Shown: positions 1-7,624, numbered from the stretch's first letter. The stretch is 19,236 nucleotides of DNA from BPIH01 sp042408925 (GCA_042408925.1 JBHOQO010000030.1:1-19236), one strand, 5' to 3'. Notes: a model not told the origin generated them from the letters alone. Numbers and translations are program-made.

Positions 1-23
1 GCTCGGCCTGGCGAGGCCCGCAC

Positions 24-198
24 TTGTCAAGTCACGCCGTCACGGTCGACCGACCCGAGGCCCCGAACCCGCAGATGTCCAGCCAGGACGTCACGGCTGA
101 CCGGTCGGGGCTGGCCGACCCGCAGATGTCCAGCCAGGACGTCACGGCGGGCATCGGGTGGGGTTGGTGTGTCGAGATGTCCAGCCAGGACGTCACGG
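24..198 (+). repeat. Left array: four 22-bp repeats on a 51-bp pitch
   Basis: Four 22-bp units start at 24, 75, 126 and 177, exactly 51 bp apart, with 29-bp spacers. The inner three units begin ATGTCCAGCCAGGACGTCAC. The outermost is a variant, TTGTCAAGTCACGCCGTCAC. The array is repeated in inverted orientation at 5601-5775. Bases 1-96 match the reverse complement of 5703-5798 with one difference (C at 33, T in the other copy). The next two spacers are present in both copies but in exchanged order. Homology stops right after the last unit, 27 bp before the stop codon of the membrane-protein gene. The shared sequence reaches base 1, so the repeat may continue beyond the window. A multi-site protein-binding region such as a transposon end fits best; this is inference. 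Confidence 0.9.
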
Positions 199-224
199 AC
201 GTCACCCGGCAGACCCCGTTCGCC

Positions 225-1091
225 CTATCCCCCGAGCCGGCTGTTCAGAACCACGACGACGATCCCGAGGACCGCCAGGACGACGAGCTCGACGAGGCGC
301 CGCACGTCCCAGAACCGCCACGGCCGCCGGGCATGGAGCGTGTCCCAGTGGATCGCGTCCCACAGGAACACAACGAGCGTGAGGACCGCCGGCCCCACGA
401 GCCGCGGCAGCGCCAGGAGGCGCAGGACCCCCGCCCCGATGGCGACGACCGCCCCGTACGTGGCCGCCGCGCCGAGCGCGCCCCGGATCGAGGGCTCGCG
501 GAGCGCCGCGAACCGATAGCCGAGCGCCGCCCCGACGAAGGCGTCGAGCCCGACCAGGATCGCCAGGTCGAGGCTGCCGATCGGGCGGGCCGCCCCCGGG
601 CCCTCGACGAGGCCGCCCGGGACGCTCGCCGCGATCCCCCCGAAGGCGGCGAAGCCGAGGACGAGCCCCACGGTCAGAACAGCCGTCCGGTCGTCCCGCG
701 TTGGACCCCGTTCCGAGGCGTCGATCCGAGCCTCGAGGACGACGAGCCGATCGACCGCCACGGCGGCGATCGCGAGGACCGGTACGAGCCCGAGCCCGAG
801 CGGCACGAGCCGGACGACCCCGACCGTCGCCGCCGCCAGGACGGCCGGCAGGACGAGGGCTTCGACGGCGACCCCCCGCTCGTGCCGCTCGCCGAGGATC
901 TGGAGCGTCCCCAGCGCGACCCCCGCCGCGAGCAGGCCGCCGACGAGCCAGACCGCCGGCGGCTCGACGAGGGCTGACAGACCCCCGACGACGGCGAGGG
1001 CGAGGGCGAGCTGCCGCCGACCGGCCGCCGGCGCCGAGACGAGGGGGCGCTCGCCCGTCGGTCCGCCGGCGCCGAGACCCAGCTCAGCCAA
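225..1091 (-). CDS. Polytopic membrane protein of unknown function
   Basis: This 288-residue protein is not one I recognise. It has about seven or eight hydrophobic segments rich in Ala, Val, Leu and Gly, separated by short Arg-rich loops, so it should be an integral inner-membrane protein. The most distinctive piece is near the C-terminus, an amphipathic loop containing WDAIHWDTLHARRPWRFWDV just before the last membrane helix. Translation probably starts at a TTG at 1091-1089 that overlaps the end of polX by 8 bp. An AAGGGGG stretch lies a few bases upstream as a possible ribosome site. The overlap and shared strand indicate an operon with polX and probable translational coupling. No catalytic motif is visible. 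The gene ends close to the left repeat array, so that array sits downstream of the operon. Confidence 0.75.
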   Translation of the reverse strand: MAELGLGAGGPTGERPLVSAPAAGRRQLALALAVVGGLSALVEPPAVWLVGGLLAAGVALGTLQILGERHERGVAVEALVLPAVLAAATVGVVRLVPLGLGLVPVLAIAAVAVDRLVVLEARIDASERGPTRDDRTAVLTVGLVLGFAAFGGIAASVPGGLVEGPGAARPIGSLDLAILVGLDAFVGAALGYRFAALREPSIRGALGAAATYGAVVAIGAGVLRLLALPRLVGPAVLTLVVFLWDAIHWDTLHARRPWRFWDVRRLVELVVLAVLGIVVVVLNSRLGG

Positions 1092-3015
1092 CCCGACCCC
1101 CTTTCCCTGCCGCCCAGGCGAGGAGCTCCGCCCGCGACCGCGTGTTCACGACCGACCTCGCCTCGACCCAGCCCCGCCGCGCCTGCGAGACGCCCCAGTC
1201 GAGGTGGCGGAACTCCGTCGTGCGATGGGCGTCCGAGTCGATCGCCAGGAGGCAACCGGCCTCGACCGCCCGGCGGGCGCGCTCCGCCGACAGATCGAGG
1301 CGCTGCGGGGAGCCGTTCAGCTCGAGGGCCGTCCCCGTCGACGCGGCCGCCTCGAAGATCGCGTCCCAGTCGAGATCGAGATCCTCGCGCTCGCCGATGA
1401 TCCGCCCGGCCGGATGGGCGATGACGTCGACGTGGGGGCTCCGGATCGCGGCGAGGACCCGAGCCGTCAGCCGTTCCCGCGGCTGACGGCGGCCGACGTG
1501 AAGCGAGGCGACGACGACGTCGAAGCCGGCGAGGACGGCGTCCGGGAGGTCCAACGACCCGTCGGCCCGGATCTCGAGCTCGCAGCCGTGGAGGAGACGA
1601 AAGCCCTCCGGTGACGCCCCCGGCGGCAGCCGGCCCTCCCGCTCCTCGGCGGCGAAGCGCTCGTTCAGCTCGGCCAGGATCGCCCGCTGGGCGGCGAAGC
1701 GGTCCGGGTCGAGCCCCCGGGCGATGGCGAGGCTGACGGTGTGATCGGTGAGGACGAGGTACTCGAGCCCCGCCCGCCGGGCCGCCTCGGCCATCTCGGC
1801 GATGCCATGGACGCCGTCGGACCAGTCCGAGTGGGCATGAAGATCGCCGCGCAGGTCGGCCCGCCGGATGAGCACGGGCAGTCGGCCGGCGAGGGCCGCC
1901 TCGATCTCGCCGCGGTCCTCCCGCAGCTCGGGCTCGATGTACGGCAGGCCGAGGAAGGCATAGACCTCCGCTTCGTCCGCGAAGGTCCGGAGTTCGGCCG
2001 TCGGCCCCGTCGCCGGCTCGCCGTCCGGCCCCAGCCGCAGGAAGCCGTGCTCCGAGAGGCTCCAACCCCGGTCGCGGGCCATGGCCCGAAGACGGACGTT
2101 GTGGGCCTTGCTGCCGGTGAAGTGGACGAGGTACGTGCCGGCGGCCCCGGGCGGCATGATCATGCAGTCGACCTGCGGACCGTCGCGGAGGACGACCGAC
2201 GCCTTGTGTGGTCCGGCGCCAAGGACGCGCTCCACCTCCGGCAGCCCGGTCAGCCGCTCGACGACCGCCTCGGGCGCCGGCGTCTCGGCGAGGAGGTCGA
2301 GGTCGCCGATCGTCTCGACCCGGCGCCGGAACGACCCGGCGGCGACGAGCCGACGGAGGCCGGGGGCGTCGCCGAGGGCCGTCTCGAGGCGCTCGACATA
2401 CGCGGCGGCCCGATCGAGGAGCATCCGGCCCGGACGCCGCTCGAGGGCGGCGATCCCGGCGAGGATCGACTGCTCGGCCTTCGCCGAGAAGCCACGGAGC
2501 GTTCGGAGGCGGCCCTGTTCGGCGGCGCGGCGGAGGTCTTCGATCGAATCGATTCCGAGCTGCTCGTAGACGAGCTTCACGGTCTTCGGCCCGACGCCGG
2601 GGATCTCGAGGAGGGCGAGGAGGGAGGGCGGGAACTCGCTTCGGAGGCGCTCGTAGTACGCGAGACGTCCGGTCCGGGCGAGCTCCTCGAGCTTCTCGGC
2701 GATCGCCTTGCCGACGCCCGGGATCTGCGGCGGCCGGCCCTCGCGGTAGGCCCGAGCAACCTCGATCGGCTGGCGGGCGATCTCGTCGGCGGCGCGATGG
2801 TAGGCGACGGTCTTGTAGACGACCTCGCCCTTGACCTCCAGGATGTCGCCGATCTCGTGGAGGATCCGGGCGATTTCGGCGTTCGAGGGGAGCGGCGGCT
2901 CGGCGTTCGCCGCCGGCGGCCGCGCCGATGACGGCTCGGCAAGCACGCCCTCGGCACCCGGGGCGGGCGCAGACCGCTGGCGGTTCGACGGAAGGCTCGG
3001 AGATCGGCGCGGCAC
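1084..3015 (-). CDS. polX: DNA polymerase/3'-5' exonuclease PolX
   Basis: This is a family X DNA polymerase of the bacterial PolX type, a cytoplasmic repair enzyme that fills short gaps, with a PHP-domain 3'-5' exonuclease. At 643 residues it is slightly longer than the usual 570-580 because of a low-complexity N-terminus of about 44 residues. Helix-hairpin-helix segments follow (IPGVGKAIAEKL and IPGVGPKTVKLVYEQLG). The nucleotidyltransferase core has the GSFRRRVETIGDLDLL signature carrying two catalytic aspartates. The third acid is likely in QVDCMIM. FTGSKAHNVRLRAMA is the conserved thumb/fingers motif. The PHP domain starts near residue 390 with DLHAHSDWSDG and continues with LTDHT, HGCELEI, SLHVG, IAHPAGR and IDSDAH, all metal ligands of an active PHP site. 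Both activities therefore look intact. The true start could lie somewhat downstream of 3015. Confidence 0.95.
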   Translation of the reverse strand: MPRRSPSLPSNRQRSAPAPGAEGVLAEPSSARPPAANAEPPLPSNAEIARILHEIGDILEVKGEVVYKTVAYHRAADEIARQPIEVARAYREGRPPQIPGVGKAIAEKLEELARTGRLAYYERLRSEFPPSLLALLEIPGVGPKTVKLVYEQLGIDSIEDLRRAAEQGRLRTLRGFSAKAEQSILAGIAALERRPGRMLLDRAAAYVERLETALGDAPGLRRLVAAGSFRRRVETIGDLDLLAETPAPEAVVERLTGLPEVERVLGAGPHKASVVLRDGPQVDCMIMPPGAAGTYLVHFTGSKAHNVRLRAMARDRGWSLSEHGFLRLGPDGEPATGPTAELRTFADEAEVYAFLGLPYIEPELREDRGEIEAALAGRLPVLIRRADLRGDLHAHSDWSDGVHGIAEMAEAARRAGLEYLVLTDHTVSLAIARGLDPDRFAAQRAILAELNERFAAEEREGRLPPGASPEGFRLLHGCELEIRADGSLDLPDAVLAGFDVVVASLHVGRRQPRERLTARVLAAIRSPHVDVIAHPAGRIIGEREDLDLDWDAIFEAAASTGTALELNGSPQRLDLSAERARRAVEAGCLLAIDSDAHRTTEFRHLDWGVSQARRGWVEARSVVNTRSRAELLAWAAGKGGRVG

Positions 3016-3066
3016 GCCGAAAGGGTACCGTCGGGCGGCGTGCGGCGACCGCCCCGGCCGGACCCC

Positions 3067-5493
3067 CTATCCCGCAGCGGCCCGCAGCCCCGACCGCGCC
3101 CTCGTTCCCGCCCTCGTTCCCGCCCGCCGACCGAGGCGACCAGCGCGCTTTCGAGCGTAGAGCGCCGCGTCGGCCGCGGCGATGAGCTCGGCGCCGGTCC
3201 GCCCGTCGACCGGATACGTCGCGATCCCGATCGAGACCCCGACCGGGACCGGCCGTCCCTCGGATTCGAACGGTCGCTCGGCGAGGGCGGCGACGATCCG
3301 CGCCGCCGTCCGCTCGGCCGCCGCCCGATCGGCGTCGGGGAGGATGACCGCGAACTCGTCGCCGCCGTAGCGGGCGAGGATGTCCGAGGCCCGGAGCGTC
3401 CCCCGGACGACCCCCGCGACCCAGGCCAGGACCCGGTCGCCGAAGGGATGGCCGAGCGTGTCGTTCACGAGCTTGAAGCCGTCGAGGTCGAGCATGAGGA
3501 GGCCGAGCGGTCGCCGCGACCGGCCGGCCCGCAGGATCTCCTCGCCAAGCCGTTGGTGGAAGGCGCGGTGGTTGTAGGCGTCGGTCAGCGGGTCGCGGTC
3601 GGCGAGGCGGCGGGCGTCGGCGTAGAGGTTCGCATTCTCGAGGGCCATCGCCGCCTCGTTCGCCATCGTCGTGACGAGCTCCAGGGTCGGTTCGTCGAGG
3701 ACGACGGGCCGGCGGGCCTCGAGCTCGACGAGGCCGATCGCCTCGCCCTTGGCGACGAGGGGGAGCATGACGAGCGTCTCGAACCCCTCCGCCCGAAGGA
3801 GCGCCACCTCGGCGGGATCGGCCTCGGGGTCGTCGACCCGGATCCGGCTGATCGACCGCTCCCGAAGGACCCGACGCGTTTCGGGATAGCCGGCGAGGGA
3901 GAACTCGGCTCCGACCTGGCGGCTCGACGGGTACATCCCGCAGGTGAGGAGCCGATTGCCCTGCCGATCCCAGGAACTGATCGTGCAGGCATCCACCCCC
4001 GCCGCCTCGGCGAGGTGGCGGGCCATGACCTCGGCGACCGCCCGCGGCTCGAGGGTCCGGGCGAGCTCCCGCGACATGTCGACGATCCGCTGGAGGTTCC
4101 GGGCGAGCCGGCCCGTCCGCTCCAGGAGGCGGACCGTCTCGACGGCCGTCGCCGCGTGGTCGGCGAGGATCGAGAGGAGCCGCAGGTCCTCCTCGTCGAA
4201 CTGGCCGAGGCCGAGCTTCGAGAGGGTGATGACCCCGATCGTCCGGTCGTCGTACCGCATCGGGACGACGAGCATCGATTCGTCGATGTCGTCCGTCCCC
4301 GGGATCGTCGCCCCGCGCGGGTCGGCGTTCGCATCGGGGACGACGAGCGGCGTCCCGGTCAAGGCGACCCAGCCCGTCAGCCCCACCCCGAGCTTCGTCC
4401 GGAGAAGCGCGAAGTCAATGTTCTCATAGGCGCCGACGCGCCCTTCGAAGGCGATGGGGACGACGTCGTCGGGCGGCTCGACGAGATAGACCCGGGCGTT
4501 GTGGTAGTCGATGATCCGGCGCGTCTCCTCGACGATGGCCCGACCGACCGATTCGAGGGTGTTCTCCCGCGACAGCCGGGCCGACGCCGCCCGGAGGACC
4601 TCGAGCTCCGCCGCCCGCTGGCGGGTCCGAGCGAAGAGATCGGCGTTCTCCAGCGCGATGGCGGCCTGGCCGGCGAGGGCGGTCAGGAACTCGAGGTCGC
4701 TCGGCGTCCAGCGTCGAGGGCGGCGGCTGACCGCCGTGAGGACCCCGACGACGCGCTCGTGGAGGGTGAGTGGGACGACGACGTCGGCCTCGAAGGCGAG
4801 GATGCCCTGGTACGCCTCGTAGCCGGTCCCGCGCTCCGACGGATCGATCCGCTCGCGAACCCAGGGTCGCCCGGTCCGAACGACGACGCCGAACCGGCCC
4901 TCGTCGATCCGGATCCGCGGCAGTCGGCGGGCGACCTCGTCGCTCATCCCGCTCCAGGCCACGAGCTGGAGCTCGTCGCCGCTCACGGTCCGGATCGAGG
5001 TCGCGTCGGCGCCCAAGACGCGCTGCGTCTCGGTCACGATGGTCCGGAGGATCGCCTCGCGGTCGAGGTTCGTGGCCATCCGGGCCGCAATCCGGAGGAC
5101 GGCGGCGAGGCGGTCGGCGTGCTCGCGGGCGAGGCGGTCGGCCGCGGCGCGCTCGCTCCCGACGAGCCTTGCCAGACGGGCGCCGACGATCGCCGCGCCG
5201 GCGAGGGCGAGCGGGATCGTGACCGGCCAAGCCGGGGCGGCGGCGGGAGCCCCGACCCACGTCCAGATCCCGGCTCCGGCGAGAAAGCAGAGGGTGCCGA
5301 GGACGAGCCAGGGGTCGACGGGCCGGCGCCGGGCCCGAGGGTGGCCGGGGGACGGCACGGCCGGGGGCGCGATACGATCGCCCGAGTCCGGGGCCGACAG
5401 GGCGGCATCCCCGGCCGGTTCGACGGGGCGCGGTCGCTGGGGACTCGGGGGCGGATCGGTGGTCATCGGCGGCTTCGTGGCGTGCGGCCCCAT
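3067..5493 (-). CDS. Membrane-anchored diguanylate cyclase with three GAF domains
   Basis: The product should make cyclic di-GMP from two GTP in response to a sensed ligand or redox state. Using the ATG at 5493 it has 808 residues: a disordered Pro-rich N-terminus, two membrane helices (about 61-80 and 88-108), a linking helix, three GAF-like domains (about 140-290, 310-460, 480-625) and a GGDEF domain (about 630-785). The active-site motif RYGGDEF is intact at 708-714. An RxxD inhibitory site (RASD, 701-704) sits the standard five residues before it, so product inhibition is expected. The C-terminus is a short AGTRAGTRA repeat coded by 12-bp tandem units. The frame stays open to a TTG at 5775, giving 902 residues, but that extension only translates the 51-bp repeats. 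I prefer 5493 (no strong SD); an ATG at 5466 is also possible. Confidence 0.85.
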   Translation of the reverse strand: MGPHATKPPMTTDPPPSPQRPRPVEPAGDAALSAPDSGDRIAPPAVPSPGHPRARRRPVDPWLVLGTLCFLAGAGIWTWVGAPAAAPAWPVTIPLALAGAAIVGARLARLVGSERAAADRLAREHADRLAAVLRIAARMATNLDREAILRTIVTETQRVLGADATSIRTVSGDELQLVAWSGMSDEVARRLPRIRIDEGRFGVVVRTGRPWVRERIDPSERGTGYEAYQGILAFEADVVVPLTLHERVVGVLTAVSRRPRRWTPSDLEFLTALAGQAAIALENADLFARTRQRAAELEVLRAASARLSRENTLESVGRAIVEETRRIIDYHNARVYLVEPPDDVVPIAFEGRVGAYENIDFALLRTKLGVGLTGWVALTGTPLVVPDANADPRGATIPGTDDIDESMLVVPMRYDDRTIGVITLSKLGLGQFDEEDLRLLSILADHAATAVETVRLLERTGRLARNLQRIVDMSRELARTLEPRAVAEVMARHLAEAAGVDACTISSWDRQGNRLLTCGMYPSSRQVGAEFSLAGYPETRRVLRERSISRIRVDDPEADPAEVALLRAEGFETLVMLPLVAKGEAIGLVELEARRPVVLDEPTLELVTTMANEAAMALENANLYADARRLADRDPLTDAYNHRAFHQRLGEEILRAGRSRRPLGLLMLDLDGFKLVNDTLGHPFGDRVLAWVAGVVRGTLRASDILARYGGDEFAVILPDADRAAAERTAARIVAALAERPFESEGRPVPVGVSIGIATYPVDGRTGAELIAAADAALYARKRAGRLGRRAGTRAGTRARSGLRAAAG

Positions 5494-5600
5494 CCTCGCA
5501 CCGGCCCGGTGCGTCGGCGCCCCACCCGAGGTACCGGCCGCTCGGGTCAGAAGTACCGTGGCGGCGCCGGCCTGTCGTCGTACTCGAGCCGTCCTGTCGG

Positions 5601-5775
5601 CCATGACGTCCTGGCTGGACATCTGCGGGTCGGCCAGCCCCGACCGGTCGGCCGTGACGTCCTGGCTGGACATCTCGACACACCAACCCCGCCCGATGCC
5701 CGCCGTGACGTCCTGGCTGGACATCTGCGGGTTCGGGGCCTCGGGTCGGTCGACCGTGACGGCGTAACTTGACAA
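5601..5775 (-). repeat. Right array: inverted partner of the left array, spacers reordered
   Basis: Four 22-bp units lie on the minus strand at 5754-5775 (outer variant, TTGTCAAGTTACGCCGTCAC), 5703-5724, 5652-5673 and 5601-5622, again exactly 51 bp apart. Read outside-in, spacer 1 is identical to that of the left array. Spacer 2 here (5674-5702) matches the left array's third spacer with one change. Spacer 3 here (5623-5651) matches the left array's second spacer with one change. The innermost unit has a CACGG to CATGG change. The array points into the diguanylate cyclase gene and lies just upstream of it, so it could influence that promoter. A sequence identical to bases 1-23 of the window flanks it at 5776-5798. 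Confidence 0.9.
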
Positions 5776-5806
5776 GTGCGGGCCTCGCCAGGCCGAGCGC
5801 CGTGAG

Positions 5807-5888
5807 ATGTCCAGCTACGCCGTCACCGGCAGCCGGCGCGGGGCCGAGCGTCGCGAGATGTCCAGCTACGCCGTCACCGGCAGCCGGC
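5807..5888 (+). repeat. Second repeat family, two units on the same 51-bp pitch
   Basis: Two plus-strand units at 5807 and 5858 begin ATGTCCAGCTACGCCGTCAC and share 31 identical bases. The repeat head (ATGTCCAGC) matches the inner units of the neighbouring array. The middle (TACGCCGTCAC) matches the outer variant unit at 5754-5775. The spacing of 51 bp is identical to both other arrays, although this pair points the opposite way. Only 31 bp separate it from the right array, so the two form a divergent junction. The pair may be the end of a second, related element whose interior would lie to the right, where a transposase-like remnant is found. Confidence 0.85.
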
Positions 5889-6354
5889 CGCCGCGGACGA
5901 ACGGTAGGTCCCCACCGCGGGCCGCGGCCGCACCCGGTCTGCTGTGCCGCACTCCGACCGGCCCACTAGCAGGCGTGTGCTCTGAACACCAACCCGAGCG
6001 CACGCCCCGAGCCGACAGCCCTCGTTCAGGCCTGTCGGTGTTCACTCCGCACCGAAGCGGCCGAACGGGACGACCCGCGGCCCCCGCACCCTGGATTTGG
6101 TGTTCCCGGCCCACACCCGCTCATCGCCGGCGGGATCGCCCCCGGGGACGGGCTCGGCACCCGGTTCGCTGGTCCCAGCGCACCGCCGGTCGGGGACCGC
6201 CCGTCGTCGCGCATCCCGCTGTCCGTGCCGGTGGCATCCGAGAAAGCGTCCGGGTCGCGGTCCGTCGTGGTGCATCCCGCGTCGAGCACCGCGGAAGCAT
6301 CCCTTCTTCTGTGCTGGCTTCGGCCGCCACGGGCCGGGGTCGACGGGCTATGGC
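5889..6354. other. Stretch with no recognisable gene
   Basis: Reading frames here look like composition-driven shadows, with no family I recognise. Visible structure is limited to nested inverted repeats. TGAACACC at 5983-5990 pairs with GGTGTTCA at 6037-6044, and CCGACAG at 6012-6018 pairs with CTGTCGG at 6032-6038. The second could form a hairpin with a 13-base loop. There is no T-tract next to either. The stretch lies between the second repeat family and the transposase-like remnant, so it may be the degraded interior of a mobile element. Confidence 0.5.
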
Positions 6355-6852
6355 GACGCGTCGGGACCAGGAGTGGTTCCAGGTTCCGTCGAGCCGCAGG
6401 GGACGCACGTCGAGGCGTGGGCTGGCTCCGCGCCGGAACCAGCGCATGCCGGGCGCCGTGAAGCGACGGGCGATGGCGAGGTCGATCGCCGTCTCGATCG
6501 GGCCGGAGGAGGCAAGGGGGACGAGCCGGTCGTTCTCGATCCGGGGGCGTCCGGTGCCGCCTCGGCGACCGGGCCTACCTGCCGATCCTGTGCCCCCGGT
6601 GCACGGTTCCGGCGGCGGCGTGCACGGGGTGCACATCGTCGCGTCCCCGGGCCCCGGCGCTCTCGTCGGCGTGCACCCCCGACACGAATCCGACATCCCG
6701 GCCGCTCGTCCGCTGCCGGCCTGCCGACCGCGTGCCCCCCATGCACAGAACCGACAGGCCGGCCGCCTCGGGGGCCGACCGGGCCTCCAGAATGTGCACC
6801 GGGTGCACGCGCCCGCGACCGGGCGCGGGAGCGGGCCGGCCGCCGCCGGCAC
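6355..6852 (-). pseudogene. Probable transposase remnant with Cys-pair modules
   Basis: The minus-strand frame from a GTG at 6852 contains a segment at about 6355-6543 reading SSGPIETAIDLAIARR, then TAPGMRWFRRGA and LDGTW. The pattern SGPxE...R....GMxW...GA...L..R resembles the C-terminus of ISKra4- or ISLre2-type transposases, by family memory only. Upstream in the same frame, cysteines 16, 19, 33, 36 and 57, 60, 74, 77 form two C-x2-C-x13-C-x2-C modules exactly 41 residues apart, as in zinc-binding folds. The DDE catalytic core expected of such a transposase is not recognisable. Sequence after the tail (to a stop at 6121) is low-complexity. No ribosome site is evident. It could instead be an intact small zinc-binding protein fused by decay to transposase sequence. 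Confidence 0.45.
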
Positions 6853-6887
6853 GGACGTTGGGATGCGTACGACCGCGTCTTTTGGGG

Positions 6888-6916
6888 TTGACGCCGTGGG
6901 CCGCCAACTGTACCGT
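6888..6916 (+). promoter_or_regulatory. Promoter for the secreted-protein gene
   Basis: TTGACG at 6888-6893 and TACCGT at 6911-6916 are separated by 17 bp, matching a sigma-70-type -35/-10 pair with a good -35 and a GC-adapted -10. The predicted 5' leader is about 75 bases and ends in a strong ribosome site, AAGGAGGT at 6985-6992, six bases before the TTG start at 6999. The same hexamer pair and spacing recur at 7723-7751 before the next gene. Confidence 0.5.
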
Positions 6917-6998
6917 TCGGCTACCTGCGTCCCCTCCCCTTGCCGACCTCACGACCTGGGCTTCGGACGCTCGCAGTCCGGGGGAAGGAGGTCTGGGC

Positions 6999-7598
6999 TT
7001 GCGTCCCCGTGGGTTCTTCCTGTCGGCCGCGGCCGCTGCTGTCGCGCTCCTGCTGGCGGCCGTCCCGGTCGGCGCCGCTCCGCCGTCCGGCGAGCGCCTC
7101 GTCGGTCAGCTCGCCATCGAGCCGGCGTACGACGACGCCACCGGCCAGCTCATCTACCTGGCGACGCCCGTCAAGGCGCCGTTCCCCTCGCACACGAACG
7201 CGCATGCGGTCGCCCCGCTCTACCTTGTCGTCTACCCGCCCGGGACCGACGGCACGTTCAACTGTATGGGCGTTCCCGGGAACTGCCCGGACCACGACGG
7301 TGACATCGCCGCCGCTGCGACGGCGATCATGTCCTCGGTCTACGGGACCGACCCGACGGCCGTCCCCGGCCACGACCACCTCGTCGACGGGCCGGGCGGC
7401 AGCGAGTTCAACGTCCCCTGGCGCGTGTACCTCGAGCTCTTCACGAGCCGCGAGGCGGTGGCCCACATCACGACCGAGGCGCAGCTCGACGCCGCCATCG
7501 CCGCGGGTGACATCGTTGAGGTGGACTCCGGGATCGAGTTCCTCTGCTCGGTCGTATCCGGAAAGGCCTACTGGCGGGGGACGCCGATCGGCGGCTGA
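6999..7598 (+). CDS. Secreted protein of unknown function
   Basis: The TTG at 6999 is chosen because a full Shine-Dalgarno sequence, AAGGAGGT, sits six bases upstream; frames starting further left lack one. The product is 199 residues. It opens with a classic signal peptide: basic LRPR, a hydrophobic core to about residue 24, and a likely cut after VGA near residue 26. The mature part is a compact globular domain of about 170 residues with three cysteines (89, 96, 183), the first two in FNCMGVPGNCPDHDGD. Other conserved-looking stretches are PFPSHTNAHAVAPLYLVVYP, GHDHLVDGPGGSEFNVPW and VYLELFTS. The His and Asp clusters could bind a metal, but I cannot name the family. It has its own promoter and is followed by a terminator-like hairpin, so it is probably monocistronic. 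Confidence 0.85.
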   Translation: MRPRGFFLSAAAAAVALLLAAVPVGAAPPSGERLVGQLAIEPAYDDATGQLIYLATPVKAPFPSHTNAHAVAPLYLVVYPPGTDGTFNCMGVPGNCPDHDGDIAAAATAIMSSVYGTDPTAVPGHDHLVDGPGGSEFNVPWRVYLELFTSREAVAHITTEAQLDAAIAAGDIVEVDSGIEFLCSVVSGKAYWRGTPIGG

Positions 7599-7624
7599 TC
7601 CCCCGGAAATCGAAGCGCACCAAA

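Noticed and set aside
24..198. CRISPR array
   Set aside because: Repeat-spacer regularity is superficially similar, but the spacers are the same in two arrays, the outermost repeat is a distinct variant, the repeat is only 22 bp, some spacers end alike (CCCGCAG), and no cas gene is present.
225..5600. The whole interval between the arrays as a transposon cargo
   Set aside because: The ends are inward-facing, but the genes are ordinary chromosomal ones with the same base composition as the neighbours, and the shared flank extends outside the outermost units. The idea is kept only as a test within the first finding.
3040..5772. A 910-codon open frame on the plus strand
   Set aside because: It is antisense to the GAF/GGDEF protein and consists of Glu/Asp/Arg/Gly-rich low-complexity sequence typical of the shadow frame of a GC-rich gene.
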